DNA of 64,000 bases, from NCBI RefSeq assembly GCF_000759675.1, contig NZ_BAWM01000045.1, forward strand, positions 62,001 to 126,000, given 5' to 3'. Below, piece by piece: positions 1 through 9,612 of the stretch. Source of the stretch: Neobacillus niacini. GTDB taxonomy: Bacteria; Bacillota; Bacilli; Bacillales; Cytobacillaceae. The translations under genes were made by a program, and so were the position numbers. Under the pieces are notes generated by a model, which had not been told where the DNA came from, made no database searches, and worked only from the letters and a program-made list of their open reading frames with translations. Each line of letters begins with the position of its first letter. Positions within the stretch are counted from its first letter, which is position 1.

Positions 1-453
1 CGTCGATACCAGGTAGACAATAATCAGTACCCAGATGGTATCTTTTAGATGCAGAACTTGTGTTAGTAAAATATACTGTGGTACAAGACCGCCGTTAAAT
101 AAAACGGGAAGATACACAAAGAAAGTGAGTGCTCTTCGATGTTTTACTTCGGGTCGTGTCAGCGAATAGGACAGCATGGCAGTAATCAACAGATGTAAAA
201 GGGTACCAACAACAGTCACAAAGATTGTAACTCCATAGGCATTTAGGATGGAGCCCGCTCCGCTGAATACATACTGATATGCTGCCGTACTGAACTCTTT
301 GGGCCAAAAGCGGTATCCGTCAAGCATCAACCATTTCTCATTCGTAAACGATATGGATACAACCAATATCAACGGAAGGATAAAGGCTAGACTCATGGTA
401 ATGAACATAAGATGTAGCGTGATTTTTGAAAGATTCAGTTTCCTCAGAATCAT
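1..453 (-). CDS. Carbohydrate ABC transporter permease, LplC family (partial, 3' end outside window)
   Basis: Membrane subunit of a sugar or oligosaccharide importer. The visible 151 residues start MILRKLNLSK, have a first hydrophobic helix (about residues 12-32), then the family-typical segment VSISFTNEKWL and a long loop ending in YQYVFSGAGS, followed by further membrane helices with LPVLFNGGLVPQY, which is diagnostic of LplC/YtcP-type permeases. The ATG at 451-453 follows a GGGGGGG Shine-Dalgarno run at 460-466. It lies 68 bp downstream of the partner permease on the same strand, so the two form one operon; the solute-binding lipoprotein is expected beyond base 1. The substrate cannot be read from the sequence; the neighbouring glycosidases suggest a plant-glycan oligosaccharide. 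Confidence 0.9.
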   Translation of the reverse strand, partial: MILRKLNLSKITLHLMFITMSLAFILPLILVVSISFTNEKWLMLDGYRFWPKEFSTAAYQYVFSGAGSILNAYGVTIFVTVVGTLLHLLITAMLSYSLTRPEVKHRRALTFFVYLPVLFNGGLVPQYILLTQVLHLKDTIWVLIIVYLVST

Positions 454-521
454 GTAATTCCCCCCCAATAGAAACAGGTCTAAGTCTTCTTACAAAGATA
501 GCATCTGTTTCCGCAGATCAA

Positions 522-1493
522 TTAAAATAGTGCGTTATCAGGATCTTTCTTTTTGATGATATAGTTAGAGATTAACACAAGGAAGAGACCAACTACCGCT
601 TGGTATAAACCAATTGCCGATGCCATGCCGTAATCATTGATCTTTTTCAGCGAGCGAAATACAAGTGTGTCAATCACGTCTGTTGTTTGATAAAGTGCAC
701 CTGCATCATTAGGAAGCGTGTAGAATCCGTTCCAGTCGCCCAAGCCACCATTGAATAGTTTTCCTACCCATAGTAGTGATAAGACAATGATGGTTGGTTT
801 CAAAAGAGGCAGTGTAATATGTCTAATTTTTTGCCACTTTGAAGCACCGTCCAGTTCCGCAGCTTCATAGTAATCGGGGTTAATCCCGGCAATCGCCGCC
901 ACGTATAGAACTGAAAAGTAACCAACATTTTTCCATAGATAAGCAATGGGCAGGATGATGCGCCAGTAAGACGGTTCGCTGTACCAGTTAATAGCTTCTC
1001 CACCGTTTCCTGTAATCGCACTGTTGACAATCCCACGGTCAACACTCAACAAACTGAATAGAATGTACTGGATGACAATCCACGAGAGAAAGGTTGGCAG
1101 CAAAATGGACCCCTTATAGGTAGCAGATAAAAATTTGTTTTTTACTTCATTTAATAGAATAGCGATTGTCAATGCGCAGATCGTAACGGCAACTGCTTCT
1201 AGTAGATTGTAGAAAAGCGTATTGAATGTAACCGTTCTCGCTACGTCTGATTTAAAGAAAAACTCGAAGTTTTTGAATAAAGGATCCATCCATGGACTTC
1301 CGAAAATACCATCGCGTGCATTATAATCTTTGAAGGCAATGAGAACGCCGCCCATTGGGATATAAAATAAGATGGTGATAAAAATTAATCCAGGTGCCAT
1401 CATCAAATAGAAAGGCAACTGCCGTCGCATACTGCGTATGGTTCTATTGGATTTATTCGGAAGAGATGGCTTTGTATTTGTAATCACTTTCAT
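522..1493 (-). CDS. Carbohydrate ABC transporter permease, LplB/YteP family
   Basis: First permease of the binding-protein-dependent sugar importer. The protein is 323 residues, has six predicted membrane helices, and carries the cytoplasmic EAA loop (EAAELDGASKW followed by I-x-LPLLKP) that docks on the ATPase. The N-terminal MMAPGLIFITILFYIPM and GIFGSPWMDPLFKNFEFF segments are typical of the LplB subfamily, which works with an unlinked MsmX-type ATPase; no ATPase gene is seen here. ATG at 1491-1493 is preceded by AGGAGTCAAATAA. It is divergent from the AraC-type sensor-regulator at 1793, the usual layout for a regulator controlling its transporter. Confidence 0.92.
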   Translation of the reverse strand: MKVITNTKPSLPNKSNRTIRSMRRQLPFYLMMAPGLIFITILFYIPMGGVLIAFKDYNARDGIFGSPWMDPLFKNFEFFFKSDVARTVTFNTLFYNLLEAVAVTICALTIAILLNEVKNKFLSATYKGSILLPTFLSWIVIQYILFSLLSVDRGIVNSAITGNGGEAINWYSEPSYWRIILPIAYLWKNVGYFSVLYVAAIAGINPDYYEAAELDGASKWQKIRHITLPLLKPTIIVLSLLWVGKLFNGGLGDWNGFYTLPNDAGALYQTTDVIDTLVFRSLKKINDYGMASAIGLYQAVVGLFLVLISNYIIKKKDPDNALF

Positions 1494-1618
1494 TTATTTG
1501 ACTCCTTTCTGTGTGAATTTTTTATATCTGAACTCATTCTACGAATCGAGTGATGATACCTCAACGATAAAAAATATTATTATCCAAGTTTTTAAACAAA
1601 AGGAATCTCTAAAAACTA

Positions 1619-1646
1619 ACGATTTCTACAAAGTGTTGGAAATCGT
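1619..1646. promoter_or_regulatory. Inverted repeat between divergent ABC-permease and AraC genes (candidate operator)
   Basis: Perfect 8-bp arms ACGATTTC (1619-1626) and GAAATCGT (1639-1646) with a 12-bp spacer. The same block, with the neighbouring CTCTAAAAACTA sequence, recurs upstream of the broken AraC paralogue at 28378-28405, so it is conserved between two divergent intergenic regions. It abuts the -35 box of the AraC promoter. A binding site for the regulator itself is inferred. Confidence 0.5.
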
Positions 1647-1674
1647 TGCGACAAAGATTGCTAAAGATTATAAT
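1646..1674 (+). promoter_or_regulatory. SigA-type promoter of the AraC-family gene
   Basis: TTGCGA at 1646-1651 and TATAAT at 1669-1674, separated by 17 bp, 119 bp upstream of the ATG at 1793. The inverted repeat 1619-1646 ends at its -35 box. Confidence 0.6.
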
Positions 1675-1792
1675 AAAAAATAATATTCTGACTCTCATTC
1701 CTTTACGGGGATAAGGAAGGTTCCCCTTTCTCCTCCATTTATTCACAGTTCGAAATGGAGGATCATACAAATCGAACGGTTAGGAGATCGCT

Positions 1793-4177
1793 ATGAAACT
1801 CTCAATAAAAACAAAAAAATATAGAACGAGTTTTTTACGTAAAGCCTTTTTTTCCTTTTTAATTATGATGATCATCATTACCGTTTTACTTACTGCCTTT
1901 TTAACGCTTACCTATTTGCGTACGGCGAATACATTGATCAGCCACTATAACGAGAAATTGATTGCCCAGTCGAATTATAGCATTACCTATCTTGATGAGA
2001 CCGCAAAAAAATTAGGAAATGCTTTGTACAGCGACAAAGATATTATCAATTTTTTAAATATGAAGGAAAGCGATGAGCGCATAGAGCTTTCAGCAAGTAA
2101 GGTCATTGACAAGCACTTTTTGACACTTAAAGATATCGACAGTGTATATCTTTACAATGCGGGATTGGACTTGTTTTACTCCTCACGGAGCGGTGAACGT
2201 CGATCAACATCCACATTTTCAGATCAGGCGATTGCCAAGCTGTTAACCGACAAAGATTTTGTAGCTGAGTATCGTGGTCGTCCCATTGTGGCATCGGTAG
2301 ATGAAGCAACACAATCGGCAAAAGTTTGCTCATATATATTATTTGAACCTGGCGCCACTGCAGCTGGTCTGAAAAATGCTATTGTTGTCAACATTCGAAC
2401 GAAAGCGCTTACGGATTCCATTCAAGCAATCAATGGTAATGATCCTATACAGGAAACGTCTTTTTTTGTGGTTAACACGAACGGTTCTATATTAAGTATG
2501 GCACTCTCACCGAAGTTTGTTCATAACATGAGTGAAGTGCGCTCATTAGCCCAGAAAGCACAGGAACTGGATGGCAGTAACAATCGGGTGCAAAAAATTG
2601 ACGGGACCCGTTACCTTGTTTCGAGCAGCAAAAGTAATGCAAACAACTGGTACATCATTGGCGTTACACCCTTTAATAAAATTTTCAAAGATGTAATTAC
2701 GGCATCGATCGTTGCTACAGGTATAGTAGTAGCCGTATTCATTCTAAGTGCGGGAATTTGTCTGTATTTGGCACGCAGGCTGAACAGTCCTATTCAAGCA
2801 ATGACGAAAATTATAAACGGGGAAGCTCCTGAGAGAAGCGATGCATTTGTATCTGAAACGGAAGAATTCCAAGTTATTCTGTCTGTATTTGAATCCATGA
2901 AGGAGCAAAATGCACAGCTCGATAAAATCATGAAAGAAACAGGCTATGCTGCCAAACAAGAATTTCTAAATGCTCTTTTAAGCGAAAGTACAACTTATTC
3001 AATACAAACTGTACGTGGAAAATTGCATGATTTGCATTTGGATTATCTCGCTACAAATCAGCTGTGTATGTGCCTGTTTAAAATTGACAATTACAATCAG
3101 TTTATAACTGAAAATAGCCAGAAGGAGCGTTGGGCCTTGCGCTATGCGATAGTCAATATCGCGGGAGAAATTGCTGATCATTACGGTAAATGTGAAGTGT
3201 TTAGCTGTGACTCTGATAAATTTGTGATGCTGATAGATTGTGACACAGTATCGCAATATAAGGTATTACAAGATAACGTAGAAAGTGTGTTAGGTGACAT
3301 ACAAAGGAATACAGAAAAGAATATGCATATTTCCCTGTCTATGGCGTACAGCACGTTGTTTCAGGGTCTGGAACATTTACCAACCATGTATAACAGTATG
3401 AAGGATTCGATTCTTTTAAAAATGCGCTATGGACATGGTTGTATCATCAGTCCCTACATGCTAGATGAAATCAATGCTGATGAATTTCACGTTTCAGTAA
3501 AAAAAGAGGACCAGCTGATCGAAAAAGTACTGGAGGGTAATGATGAAGAAGCCAGTGCGATCTATCAGTCTATCAGTAAACTACTTTATCAATATACGTA
3601 CGATGAGATTTTGTTCTGCGTAGTCCATTTAATTTACAGAATCTATTTTGGTGTATTAAGTAAAGTACCCGCAATAAAGAACAATCAAGAATTCACTTTG
3701 CAGGTTTTTTTGCAAGATATACAACATGCAGAAGTGAGCGCAGATATTGATAGTTTGATGAATGAATTTTTACAAAAGATTAGCAAAAAGGTAACAGAAA
3801 TAAAAAACACATCCAATAGCAACGACCTTTTGGTGCAGCGTATTATCGAAATCGTGGAAATGGAATATTCCAACACGGATCTATGTCTCAGCTCCATTGC
3901 TGACAAAATTAGATTATCTCCGAACTATGTCGGTCAGTTGTTCAAAATGTCACACGGTCAGTCAATTGCACAATACATATTTGACTTCCGTATTCAAAAA
4001 CTGGATCAATACATGCGCAATACCAAATTGCCTTTGTCGACCATTCTTGAAAAGGTTGGTCTTGAAAAAAACAATTACTTTTACACACGATTTAAAAAAC
4101 ATTTTGGTATGTCACTCAGTGAGTACAAGTTGCAACTTGGAAAAGAAAAAGATGCCGATCTAGTGACAAAGGAATAG
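1793..4177 (+). CDS. Membrane-bound AraC-family transcriptional regulator with extracytoplasmic sensor domain
   Basis: Single-chain sensor-regulator of 794 residues. Order: short basic cytoplasmic N-terminus; membrane helix about 17-40 (SFLIMMIIITVLLTAFLT); extracytoplasmic Cache-like domain about 45-295; second membrane helix about 300-325; long cytoplasmic linker; C-terminal AraC helix-turn-helix pair from about 685 to 785, with LSSIADKIRLSPNYVGQLF and NYFYTRFKKHFGMSLSEY as the two helices. There is no receiver domain, so it is not a YesN-type response regulator. Such proteins in Paenibacillus and Bacillus usually control adjacent sugar ABC transporters and glycosidases. GGAGATCGCT supports the ATG. 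A nearly identical but collapsed copy lies at 27776-28290. It is a natural candidate for recognising the shared promoters upstream of the large glycosidases (inferred). Confidence 0.9.
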   Translation: MKLSIKTKKYRTSFLRKAFFSFLIMMIIITVLLTAFLTLTYLRTANTLISHYNEKLIAQSNYSITYLDETAKKLGNALYSDKDIINFLNMKESDERIELSASKVIDKHFLTLKDIDSVYLYNAGLDLFYSSRSGERRSTSTFSDQAIAKLLTDKDFVAEYRGRPIVASVDEATQSAKVCSYILFEPGATAAGLKNAIVVNIRTKALTDSIQAINGNDPIQETSFFVVNTNGSILSMALSPKFVHNMSEVRSLAQKAQELDGSNNRVQKIDGTRYLVSSSKSNANNWYIIGVTPFNKIFKDVITASIVATGIVVAVFILSAGICLYLARRLNSPIQAMTKIINGEAPERSDAFVSETEEFQVILSVFESMKEQNAQLDKIMKETGYAAKQEFLNALLSESTTYSIQTVRGKLHDLHLDYLATNQLCMCLFKIDNYNQFITENSQKERWALRYAIVNIAGEIADHYGKCEVFSCDSDKFVMLIDCDTVSQYKVLQDNVESVLGDIQRNTEKNMHISLSMAYSTLFQGLEHLPTMYNSMKDSILLKMRYGHGCIISPYMLDEINADEFHVSVKKEDQLIEKVLEGNDEEASAIYQSISKLLYQYTYDEILFCVVHLIYRIYFGVLSKVPAIKNNQEFTLQVFLQDIQHAEVSADIDSLMNEFLQKISKKVTEIKNTSNSNDLLVQRIIEIVEMEYSNTDLCLSSIADKIRLSPNYVGQLFKMSHGQSIAQYIFDFRIQKLDQYMRNTKLPLSTILEKVGLEKNNYFYTRFKKHFGMSLSEYKLQLGKEKDADLVTKE

Positions 4178-4287
4178 ATGTATGAAACGGAATGGGAAGG
4201 CAGGGGAGTTGCTCGAAGATTTTGTGGGAATACATGGAAAGAAAACGGATTGCTGCTTAAACCGCATAAACATATCTAGTGAAAGAA

Positions 4288-4324
4288 GTGAAATCTATAC
4301 AAGATCGTATAGATTTCACTTTTT
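4288..4324. terminator. Intrinsic terminator between convergent genes
   Basis: Perfect 13-bp stem GTGAAATCTATAC / GTATAGATTTCAC with a 6-base loop, followed on + by TTTTTATTTT. It terminates the AraC gene (stop at 4177) and may serve the convergent beta-helix gene (stop at 4344) from the other side, where the T-tract is weaker. Confidence 0.85.
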
Positions 4325-4343
4325 ATTTTCCCGTGAAAGGGTG

Positions 4344-7300
4344 TTAGTATCCTTTTTTAGCCTTTACCTTTATGATCTGCAAGATATCACCTTCATATCC
4401 TTCGGCAGACCCAACACCTATGATGGTACCTTTTTGTGCATATAAGGAAGGATCCAATTCTGCAAAAGTCAATGGCAACTCTCTCGTATCGTTTAGATAG
4501 TGTGCTCGAATGGTTTTCGCTAATTCTGGCTTCACGCCGGATAAAGTAGTAACACTGTCAAGCTTATCTATTGATTGGATGCCATCAACGGTTACATTGA
4601 CACTAAATGTGCTTAAGGCTCCTTTGAGATCTGCAAGTTGTCCTTTTACCGTAAATGTACCAGGCTTTTTATACAATGATGGATCTACTGTGCTCCAGTT
4701 TACTTTAGCAGATTGTGAACGACCATCCTTAAAGGTTACGGTCACTTCTTTTGGTAGATTTGGTGCATGATCAAGGGTAGTTGATAGAGTATCTTCTATT
4801 CCATGGATGGAACGAATCTCATACGCCTTATCAATAAAGATGGTGTAGTCTTTACTTCCTGCTGTTGTGATCTCGGAAAGGATTATCGTATTCTTTCCAT
4901 TAATCAATTGATCTGGCGAAATCGATGCATTCTCACCATCAAATGGAATGGTTTCACCATTAACCTGTAGTTTCATTTCTACTCCATCAAGGACGACCGT
5001 CGGTTTCTTGATCGTAATTGGCTTACTCGTATCGGTAATCACACCATAATAGGTATAATAATTAGGATTGAAATTACCGTTTAATACAACATTATCAAAT
5101 CCAAGGTCACTTTCGTAATCTACGTATTTTGGATTCGAAATGATCTCGATATCATCCAAGTAGACATTGGCGTTAATCCCACCGAAGCCAACCCCACCTG
5201 ATTTATATTGACCATCAGTTACAGATAATAATTTTTGTCCATCTAAAACAAATCCTACTTTACCATCAAACGTTTGAATCTGTAAATTATGCCATTCATT
5301 TGGATTAAATCCAGCCGGTACACCTGCTTTACCAAGTGATGTATCTGAAGTGGCACTATGTTTTACTATTTCGAAATATGGAGTGTTGGCAGGAAAACCA
5401 GTCGTCCCATTTTTATTTCTTCGATAAACGATTTGATAGGATAATGGTGCTTTTCCTGGAGCCAGCCCCACATTCGATGTCATGACATAAATCGTAAAGT
5501 TATCGTATGCTCCACCAAGAACATTTGTATTACCCCATCCATCAAATTTCCATTTCATGTTGACTAGGTAATTATCCCAAGGAGCATTCAGCTCATAGAA
5601 GTCATTGCCATCTCTAATTTCATCCTTTAGCACTTGATTTCCGCCATCTGAGACAACACTTGTGATTGATGGCATTCCGCCGATTTTTTCGAAATTAGGG
5701 ACTTTTCCATCTTCGAAATCAAGTTTAAGCTGTTGCTTATTATCCCCTGATGCATCATAGGCAGGAGGTACAGGCATAGTTGTTGGAGGGATTGGCTTTG
5801 TTGCTGGATTCCCGCCATAAACATAAAGCTCATCATAAAAGGCTTGCCCTCTGCCTAGGTCAGAACCAAGTGAGATATAATCAAATCCGGAAGAAGGTAA
5901 CGTTTTAACCAATTGATTATCAATATAGAGTTTAACCTCTGTACCTGATGTATAATCAAACTTTAGTTCATGCCACCCAAAAGTCCGTTCGATATCTGTA
6001 ACTTCCGTTTGGTCACCAACTTGGACGACATACTTACCAGCTGTATTATAATCCAAGCCCATGCCGATGATGTTTTTACCATCATCTGCTCGTGCAATAG
6101 AGGTAACTCTAGCCGAATTCTGACGCCCTGAATCGTATGAAGCGAGATTATGATTTTGGCGGTCAAACATCTTGACTGTAACGACCTTGTTCAGGGTTTC
6201 AGGGAAATTCTTGAATATGCGCGTTTTATCAAGCAGTTCCAAACTAAGTTTTCCGTTTAATGGACCCTCAGACATAAATTCTGTTGAGATTTTCGCTTGA
6301 TTGTTTTGAGTTGTCCAAACAGCATCATCCAGTCCATTTTCAAAGTTTTCTTTGAAATAGATATCTTCAGGTTCTGAAGGGAGTTCTCGATCTGGCAGGT
6401 ATTCCTTAGGATAATCGGATGTTACGCCAATTTTGTCATACTCCATCTTGGAGTCGTCAAAGTCCTTAATGTGATTGGTGTGTGTTCCATAATTTACATT
6501 GGTATTATCAAACTTAATTACATCCCCATATTGGGTAATGGTATTCACTTCGATGTTAAAGTTCATTGGATTAGTGGATTTAACATTGCTTAACTCCATG
6601 CCAGAGGCACCCATATCTAAGTTCATATTGTTAGGGCCAAAATCGACCATGGAAGGATTTGGACCTGTGCTGTCAAGAACCATTTGGTTTAAATAATTCG
6701 GTTTATAATTCTTACCCTTATATAGATAACATGCAAAGAATGCTCCGTCGTCTCCGCCATCTTGTTGGGCATCATGCAAATATACATACTCAAACTTATT
6801 ATGGTGCGTGTACATATCTGTCATAATATTGAAATCTTTATCGCCATTCGGGAAAGCTACATTCGGATTACGACTATGTCCGGCAGTTAGGAAAATTCCT
6901 CTTCTTGGTGAATTATAGACTTCTACATGTGATACCTTGTTATAGCTTGATTGTTGAATGGTGATACCTGAGGCCTGGCCGATGAGCTCGCCAATATCAT
7001 GAACAATCGTGTTCGTGATCGTATTGTCTCTACTATAGCCATCACCGTTTTTATCTCCAGCCACACCAGGGTAGCCGCCCTCGATGTTTATTCCACCATG
7101 ACCGGTGTATTCTATAAGGTTATCCTTGAGCACAGCATTTTGATTAGCCAAATAAAGATTGATTCCGAACATACCTGAATTTTTGATATGGGATTTGGAA
7201 ATCGTGATGTTCTTCGTGTTTGTAAGCGTAATCACGCCGTATTGGAACTCAATTCTTTCCGTTTGCTCGGCATAGGATGGTTGTGTACTATTTTTAGCTT

Positions 7301-8447
7301 CTGGAGGATAGAATCCTAAACCAGCTCCCGCATCTCCCCAGTTCCAACCATATGCGTACCAATCCGTTGTATTGGTGTCCTTGAATTGCAGACCGCTAAA
7401 TTCAATATTCGAAACCATGTTTGTGCGATCGGATCCTTCTACACGGATCACTTCTTTGACAGTAGGAATAATAAATTCATGATCTTTTATTTTTCCTTCA
7501 GGGTAATAATACAGATCGCCTGTTGTTTTATTAAAATAGTATTCACCAGGAACGTCCAAAAAGCCTAAATTTCCTTGAACGAAATACCTTGCATTCGTAC
7601 CTGTATTATATTTAGGTCTGTACATCTCTGGTTTGCCTGGAACGGTCTTGTAGACAAGCTTACTTGTTGCAGTATCAATCGCAGATATCGGAATCGTATC
7701 CGTCATCCAATCCCAGTATCCACCATCCCACATATATACGGAAGCATCCAGGTCTCCGCGTTGTTGAGCGTTTACCATACCGTTTATTGACTCTTGATCA
7801 AGATCACCATCTCTATAAATCAAGTCACCAATACCGCCTGCTTTACTTTTCATGTATGGAGTTAAAGCCGATTGAAAATTTTTATATTTATTTAAGTTCT
7901 GAGTTCGTGCTAATGTTGCCCGTCGATCGTTTACATAAAGAGTATCAAAAATCACATCTGTACCCACATGAGTTTTGTATACTTTTCCTTCTGCTGCAGC
8001 AGGCAAGTCAGCGTCAGCACCTGTTCTTTCCACTAATTTCCATGATGAATCAACAACCTTACCACCGATTATCTCGGCACTTGCTAATTCATCTAAATTT
8101 CGATAGATGATATTATAGCCATTTGTACCTGAGTCTCTTTCGTCAAATGTAATCGTTTCATCAAGATAATATTTACCTTCTGAAATAAATACGTAAATAT
8201 CACCTGTCATATTCTTATTGATCTTTCGAACCGCATCTCTGGCAGCTTGTAGAGTGGCAAATGGCTTTTTATAGGAGCCATCATTTTTATCCTTTCCATC
8301 TGGTGAAACAAAGAATTGGGCTTGGATTTTATTTTGAGAACTACCTTCCCCTTGTGCTGCTTGAGCAGTCTGTATAGAACCAAACAGTGGGGCCCAAACG
8401 ATACATAACGCAATCATGATAGTAAAGAATTTCTTTTTATTCATCAT
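4344..8447 (-). CDS. Secreted right-handed beta-helix glycan-degrading enzyme (GH141/GH120-like) with C-terminal Ig-like domains
   Basis: Exported protein of 1367 residues. Signal peptide about 1-31, ending in AQA. Residues about 45-700 open with FFVSPDGKDKNDGSYKKPFA and show repeated NITI/N-x-I turns of a parallel beta-helix; this opening is shared with GH141 and GH120 enzymes, and GH141 includes alpha-L-fucosidases. Then come two concanavalin-like segments (about 705-885 and 895-1110, each ending in YLDDIEI or FYDELYVYG type strands), a cadherin-like beta-sandwich (about 1120-1215) and two Ig-like Big_4 domains (KVNWSTVDPSLYKKPGTF). Paralogous to the product at 22801-27354. No sortase signal or SLH domain is visible. 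The GH family is inferred; catalytic residues were not assigned. A tandem ATG pair follows GGAAAGGTATA; the first is used here. Confidence 0.8.
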   Translation of the reverse strand: MMNKKKFFTIMIALCIVWAPLFGSIQTAQAAQGEGSSQNKIQAQFFVSPDGKDKNDGSYKKPFATLQAARDAVRKINKNMTGDIYVFISEGKYYLDETITFDERDSGTNGYNIIYRNLDELASAEIIGGKVVDSSWKLVERTGADADLPAAAEGKVYKTHVGTDVIFDTLYVNDRRATLARTQNLNKYKNFQSALTPYMKSKAGGIGDLIYRDGDLDQESINGMVNAQQRGDLDASVYMWDGGYWDWMTDTIPISAIDTATSKLVYKTVPGKPEMYRPKYNTGTNARYFVQGNLGFLDVPGEYYFNKTTGDLYYYPEGKIKDHEFIIPTVKEVIRVEGSDRTNMVSNIEFSGLQFKDTNTTDWYAYGWNWGDAGAGLGFYPPEAKNSTQPSYAEQTERIEFQYGVITLTNTKNITISKSHIKNSGMFGINLYLANQNAVLKDNLIEYTGHGGINIEGGYPGVAGDKNGDGYSRDNTITNTIVHDIGELIGQASGITIQQSSYNKVSHVEVYNSPRRGIFLTAGHSRNPNVAFPNGDKDFNIMTDMYTHHNKFEYVYLHDAQQDGGDDGAFFACYLYKGKNYKPNYLNQMVLDSTGPNPSMVDFGPNNMNLDMGASGMELSNVKSTNPMNFNIEVNTITQYGDVIKFDNTNVNYGTHTNHIKDFDDSKMEYDKIGVTSDYPKEYLPDRELPSEPEDIYFKENFENGLDDAVWTTQNNQAKISTEFMSEGPLNGKLSLELLDKTRIFKNFPETLNKVVTVKMFDRQNHNLASYDSGRQNSARVTSIARADDGKNIIGMGLDYNTAGKYVVQVGDQTEVTDIERTFGWHELKFDYTSGTEVKLYIDNQLVKTLPSSGFDYISLGSDLGRGQAFYDELYVYGGNPATKPIPPTTMPVPPAYDASGDNKQQLKLDFEDGKVPNFEKIGGMPSITSVVSDGGNQVLKDEIRDGNDFYELNAPWDNYLVNMKWKFDGWGNTNVLGGAYDNFTIYVMTSNVGLAPGKAPLSYQIVYRRNKNGTTGFPANTPYFEIVKHSATSDTSLGKAGVPAGFNPNEWHNLQIQTFDGKVGFVLDGQKLLSVTDGQYKSGGVGFGGINANVYLDDIEIISNPKYVDYESDLGFDNVVLNGNFNPNYYTYYGVITDTSKPITIKKPTVVLDGVEMKLQVNGETIPFDGENASISPDQLINGKNTIILSEITTAGSKDYTIFIDKAYEIRSIHGIEDTLSTTLDHAPNLPKEVTVTFKDGRSQSAKVNWSTVDPSLYKKPGTFTVKGQLADLKGALSTFSVNVTVDGIQSIDKLDSVTTLSGVKPELAKTIRAHYLNDTRELPLTFAELDPSLYAQKGTIIGVGSAEGYEGDILQIIKVKAKKGY

Positions 8448-9062
8448 TATACCTTTCCTTTCTATTAACTTTTAAAGTTTTCATTTGTTTTTCGGTATTT
8501 ATTTATGTATACCCCTGATGAATCTCCTACCGATAATAAAGCGTTTTCATTTCCGAGACTAAATGTTTTAAATTCTATAGTGACATGTCGACTTTTCTTC
8601 TTATCCATTTATCACCCCTATCTATGACCGCACTCTATTGATTATTTATTAAAAGAGGCAGTAAAGTTACTTGCATTATAGCTGAGCGGCTACAGACCAA
8701 CAATCTCAAAAACTATTGAATTTGATGATTTCCTACAATTGAAATTCACACGGCAACTCATATTTTTAATACATTCACTAGTTTCCATCTATTCAGAATA
8801 TTTAATGAGTCTCATGATACATCCGAAATGTATGTTTCGTGGTAATTGGAAGATTTAAGCAAGGTAGTTTCAAATTTTCTTGTTTTATGATTATGAATCC
8901 AAACACTACACCTTTCTTTAACCTCCGGATCACTCTCAGCATAATAACATGTGCACTCCCCTAAATTCGTGGTATTATTTACCAAATTCCCACAGATTAA
9001 ATACTATACTTTCCTGGATCAATATGCTGAATTTTCTGCATATTAAATAGGGGAGTTTTTTT
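8448..9062. other. Intergenic leader and spacer upstream of the beta-helix gene
   Basis: No gene seen. On the minus strand it contains the promoter at 8675-8710 and a roughly 220-base leader to the gene start. Bases 8711-8800 resemble the upstream blocks at 16405-16480, 22631-22710 and 27621-27700 (shared CTCATATTTTTAATA). The part from about 8820 to 9040 shows nothing recognisable. Confidence 0.5.
8675..8710 (-). promoter_or_regulatory. Promoter with AraC-type half-site, copy 1
   Basis: Written on +, ATTATA (8675-8680) is a minus-strand TATAAT -10 box and CAATCTCAAA (8701-8710) is the upstream half-site. The proximal half-site TGATCTCAAA of the other copies is degenerate here (GGCTACAGAC). 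It drives the beta-helix gene starting at 8447. Confidence 0.55.
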
Positions 9063-9305
9063 TTGGTTATTTCTCATGATTTTGGAATTGATTTGAAGGA
9101 ATATGCGGTAAGAGGGAAAGAAAATGATTTTCCTATTTTAGATACATGTCCTAACTGTAAGTGTGTTGCTTATGGGAATATTCATCTGAATGGATACTAT
9201 TGGAGATATGGAGTGACGGACGAAGAAACAGTAAAAATCATGCCAAGCGCACCACAAGAAGAGATGGCACGAATGCCATCCCTCTCTGGATTGAGGACCG
9301 ATTAA
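9063..9305 (+). pseudogene. Truncated IS-associated zinc-ribbon protein (DUF6431-like) remnant
   Basis: An 80-codon frame starting with TTG after a GGGGAG site. The first 50 residues (VISHDFGIDLKEYA, CPNCKCVAYGN, GYYWRYGVTDE) look like the N-terminal zinc-ribbon of DUF6431-type proteins that accompany insertion sequences in bacilli; this assignment is from memory and tentative. The second expected cysteine cluster is missing: after VKI the sequence changes to an unrelated tail and stops. Downstream to 9387 another frame reads FSARMYAGLNQDLKAAYEYL, a coding-like scrap I do not recognise. It looks like scar tissue from an insertion/deletion event next to the broken GH43 gene. Confidence 0.45.
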
Positions 9306-9387
9306 ACTCCTAGATCCGCTAACAAAGTTTTCGGCGCGAATGTACGCGGGGCTTAACCAAGATTTAAAAGCGGCTTATGAATACCTG

Positions 9388-9606
9388 CTACTCATCCTCT
9401 GCTACATATTCAAAATATCCGAAGTCCGCATACGCATTTCTATATAGCATATCACTGCAACACATTCCCACCATTGCGCCTGTATAATCGCCTTCTTTGC
9501 AGTGATCATCTGAAAGTTTGGACGCATCGACCTTATGTCCGATCTTATTCCAATCAACTGCATCAAAGGAATAACTAAACACTCCTACATCCTTCTTCAC
9601 AGTCAA
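9388..9606 (-). pseudogene. C-terminal fragment of a GH43-type glycosidase
   Basis: Only the last 70 residues remain: GVFSYSFDAVDWNKIGHKVD, then GAMVGMCCSDM and a final YADFGYFEY. This is the ending of the concanavalin-like C-terminal domain of GH43 beta-xylosidases/arabinofuranosidases (FSYS-x-D-G-x-W and VDFDYFEY patterns). The five-bladed catalytic propeller is absent and the upstream side meets the mutarotase gene directly. No start context supports separate expression. Its position at the end of the deoxyhexose operon suggests it was once the last gene there or arrived with the deletion. Confidence 0.6.
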
Positions 9607-9612
9607 TTTCGC

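Noticed and set aside
1438..1683. 81-codon plus-strand frame over the start of the permease gene
   Set aside because: It overlaps the divergent intergenic region, has no ribosome site and reads through the promoter of the AraC gene.
7664..8110. 148-codon plus-strand frame inside the beta-helix gene
   Set aside because: Antisense shadow; the minus-strand frame has signal peptide and clear domain similarity to its paralogue.
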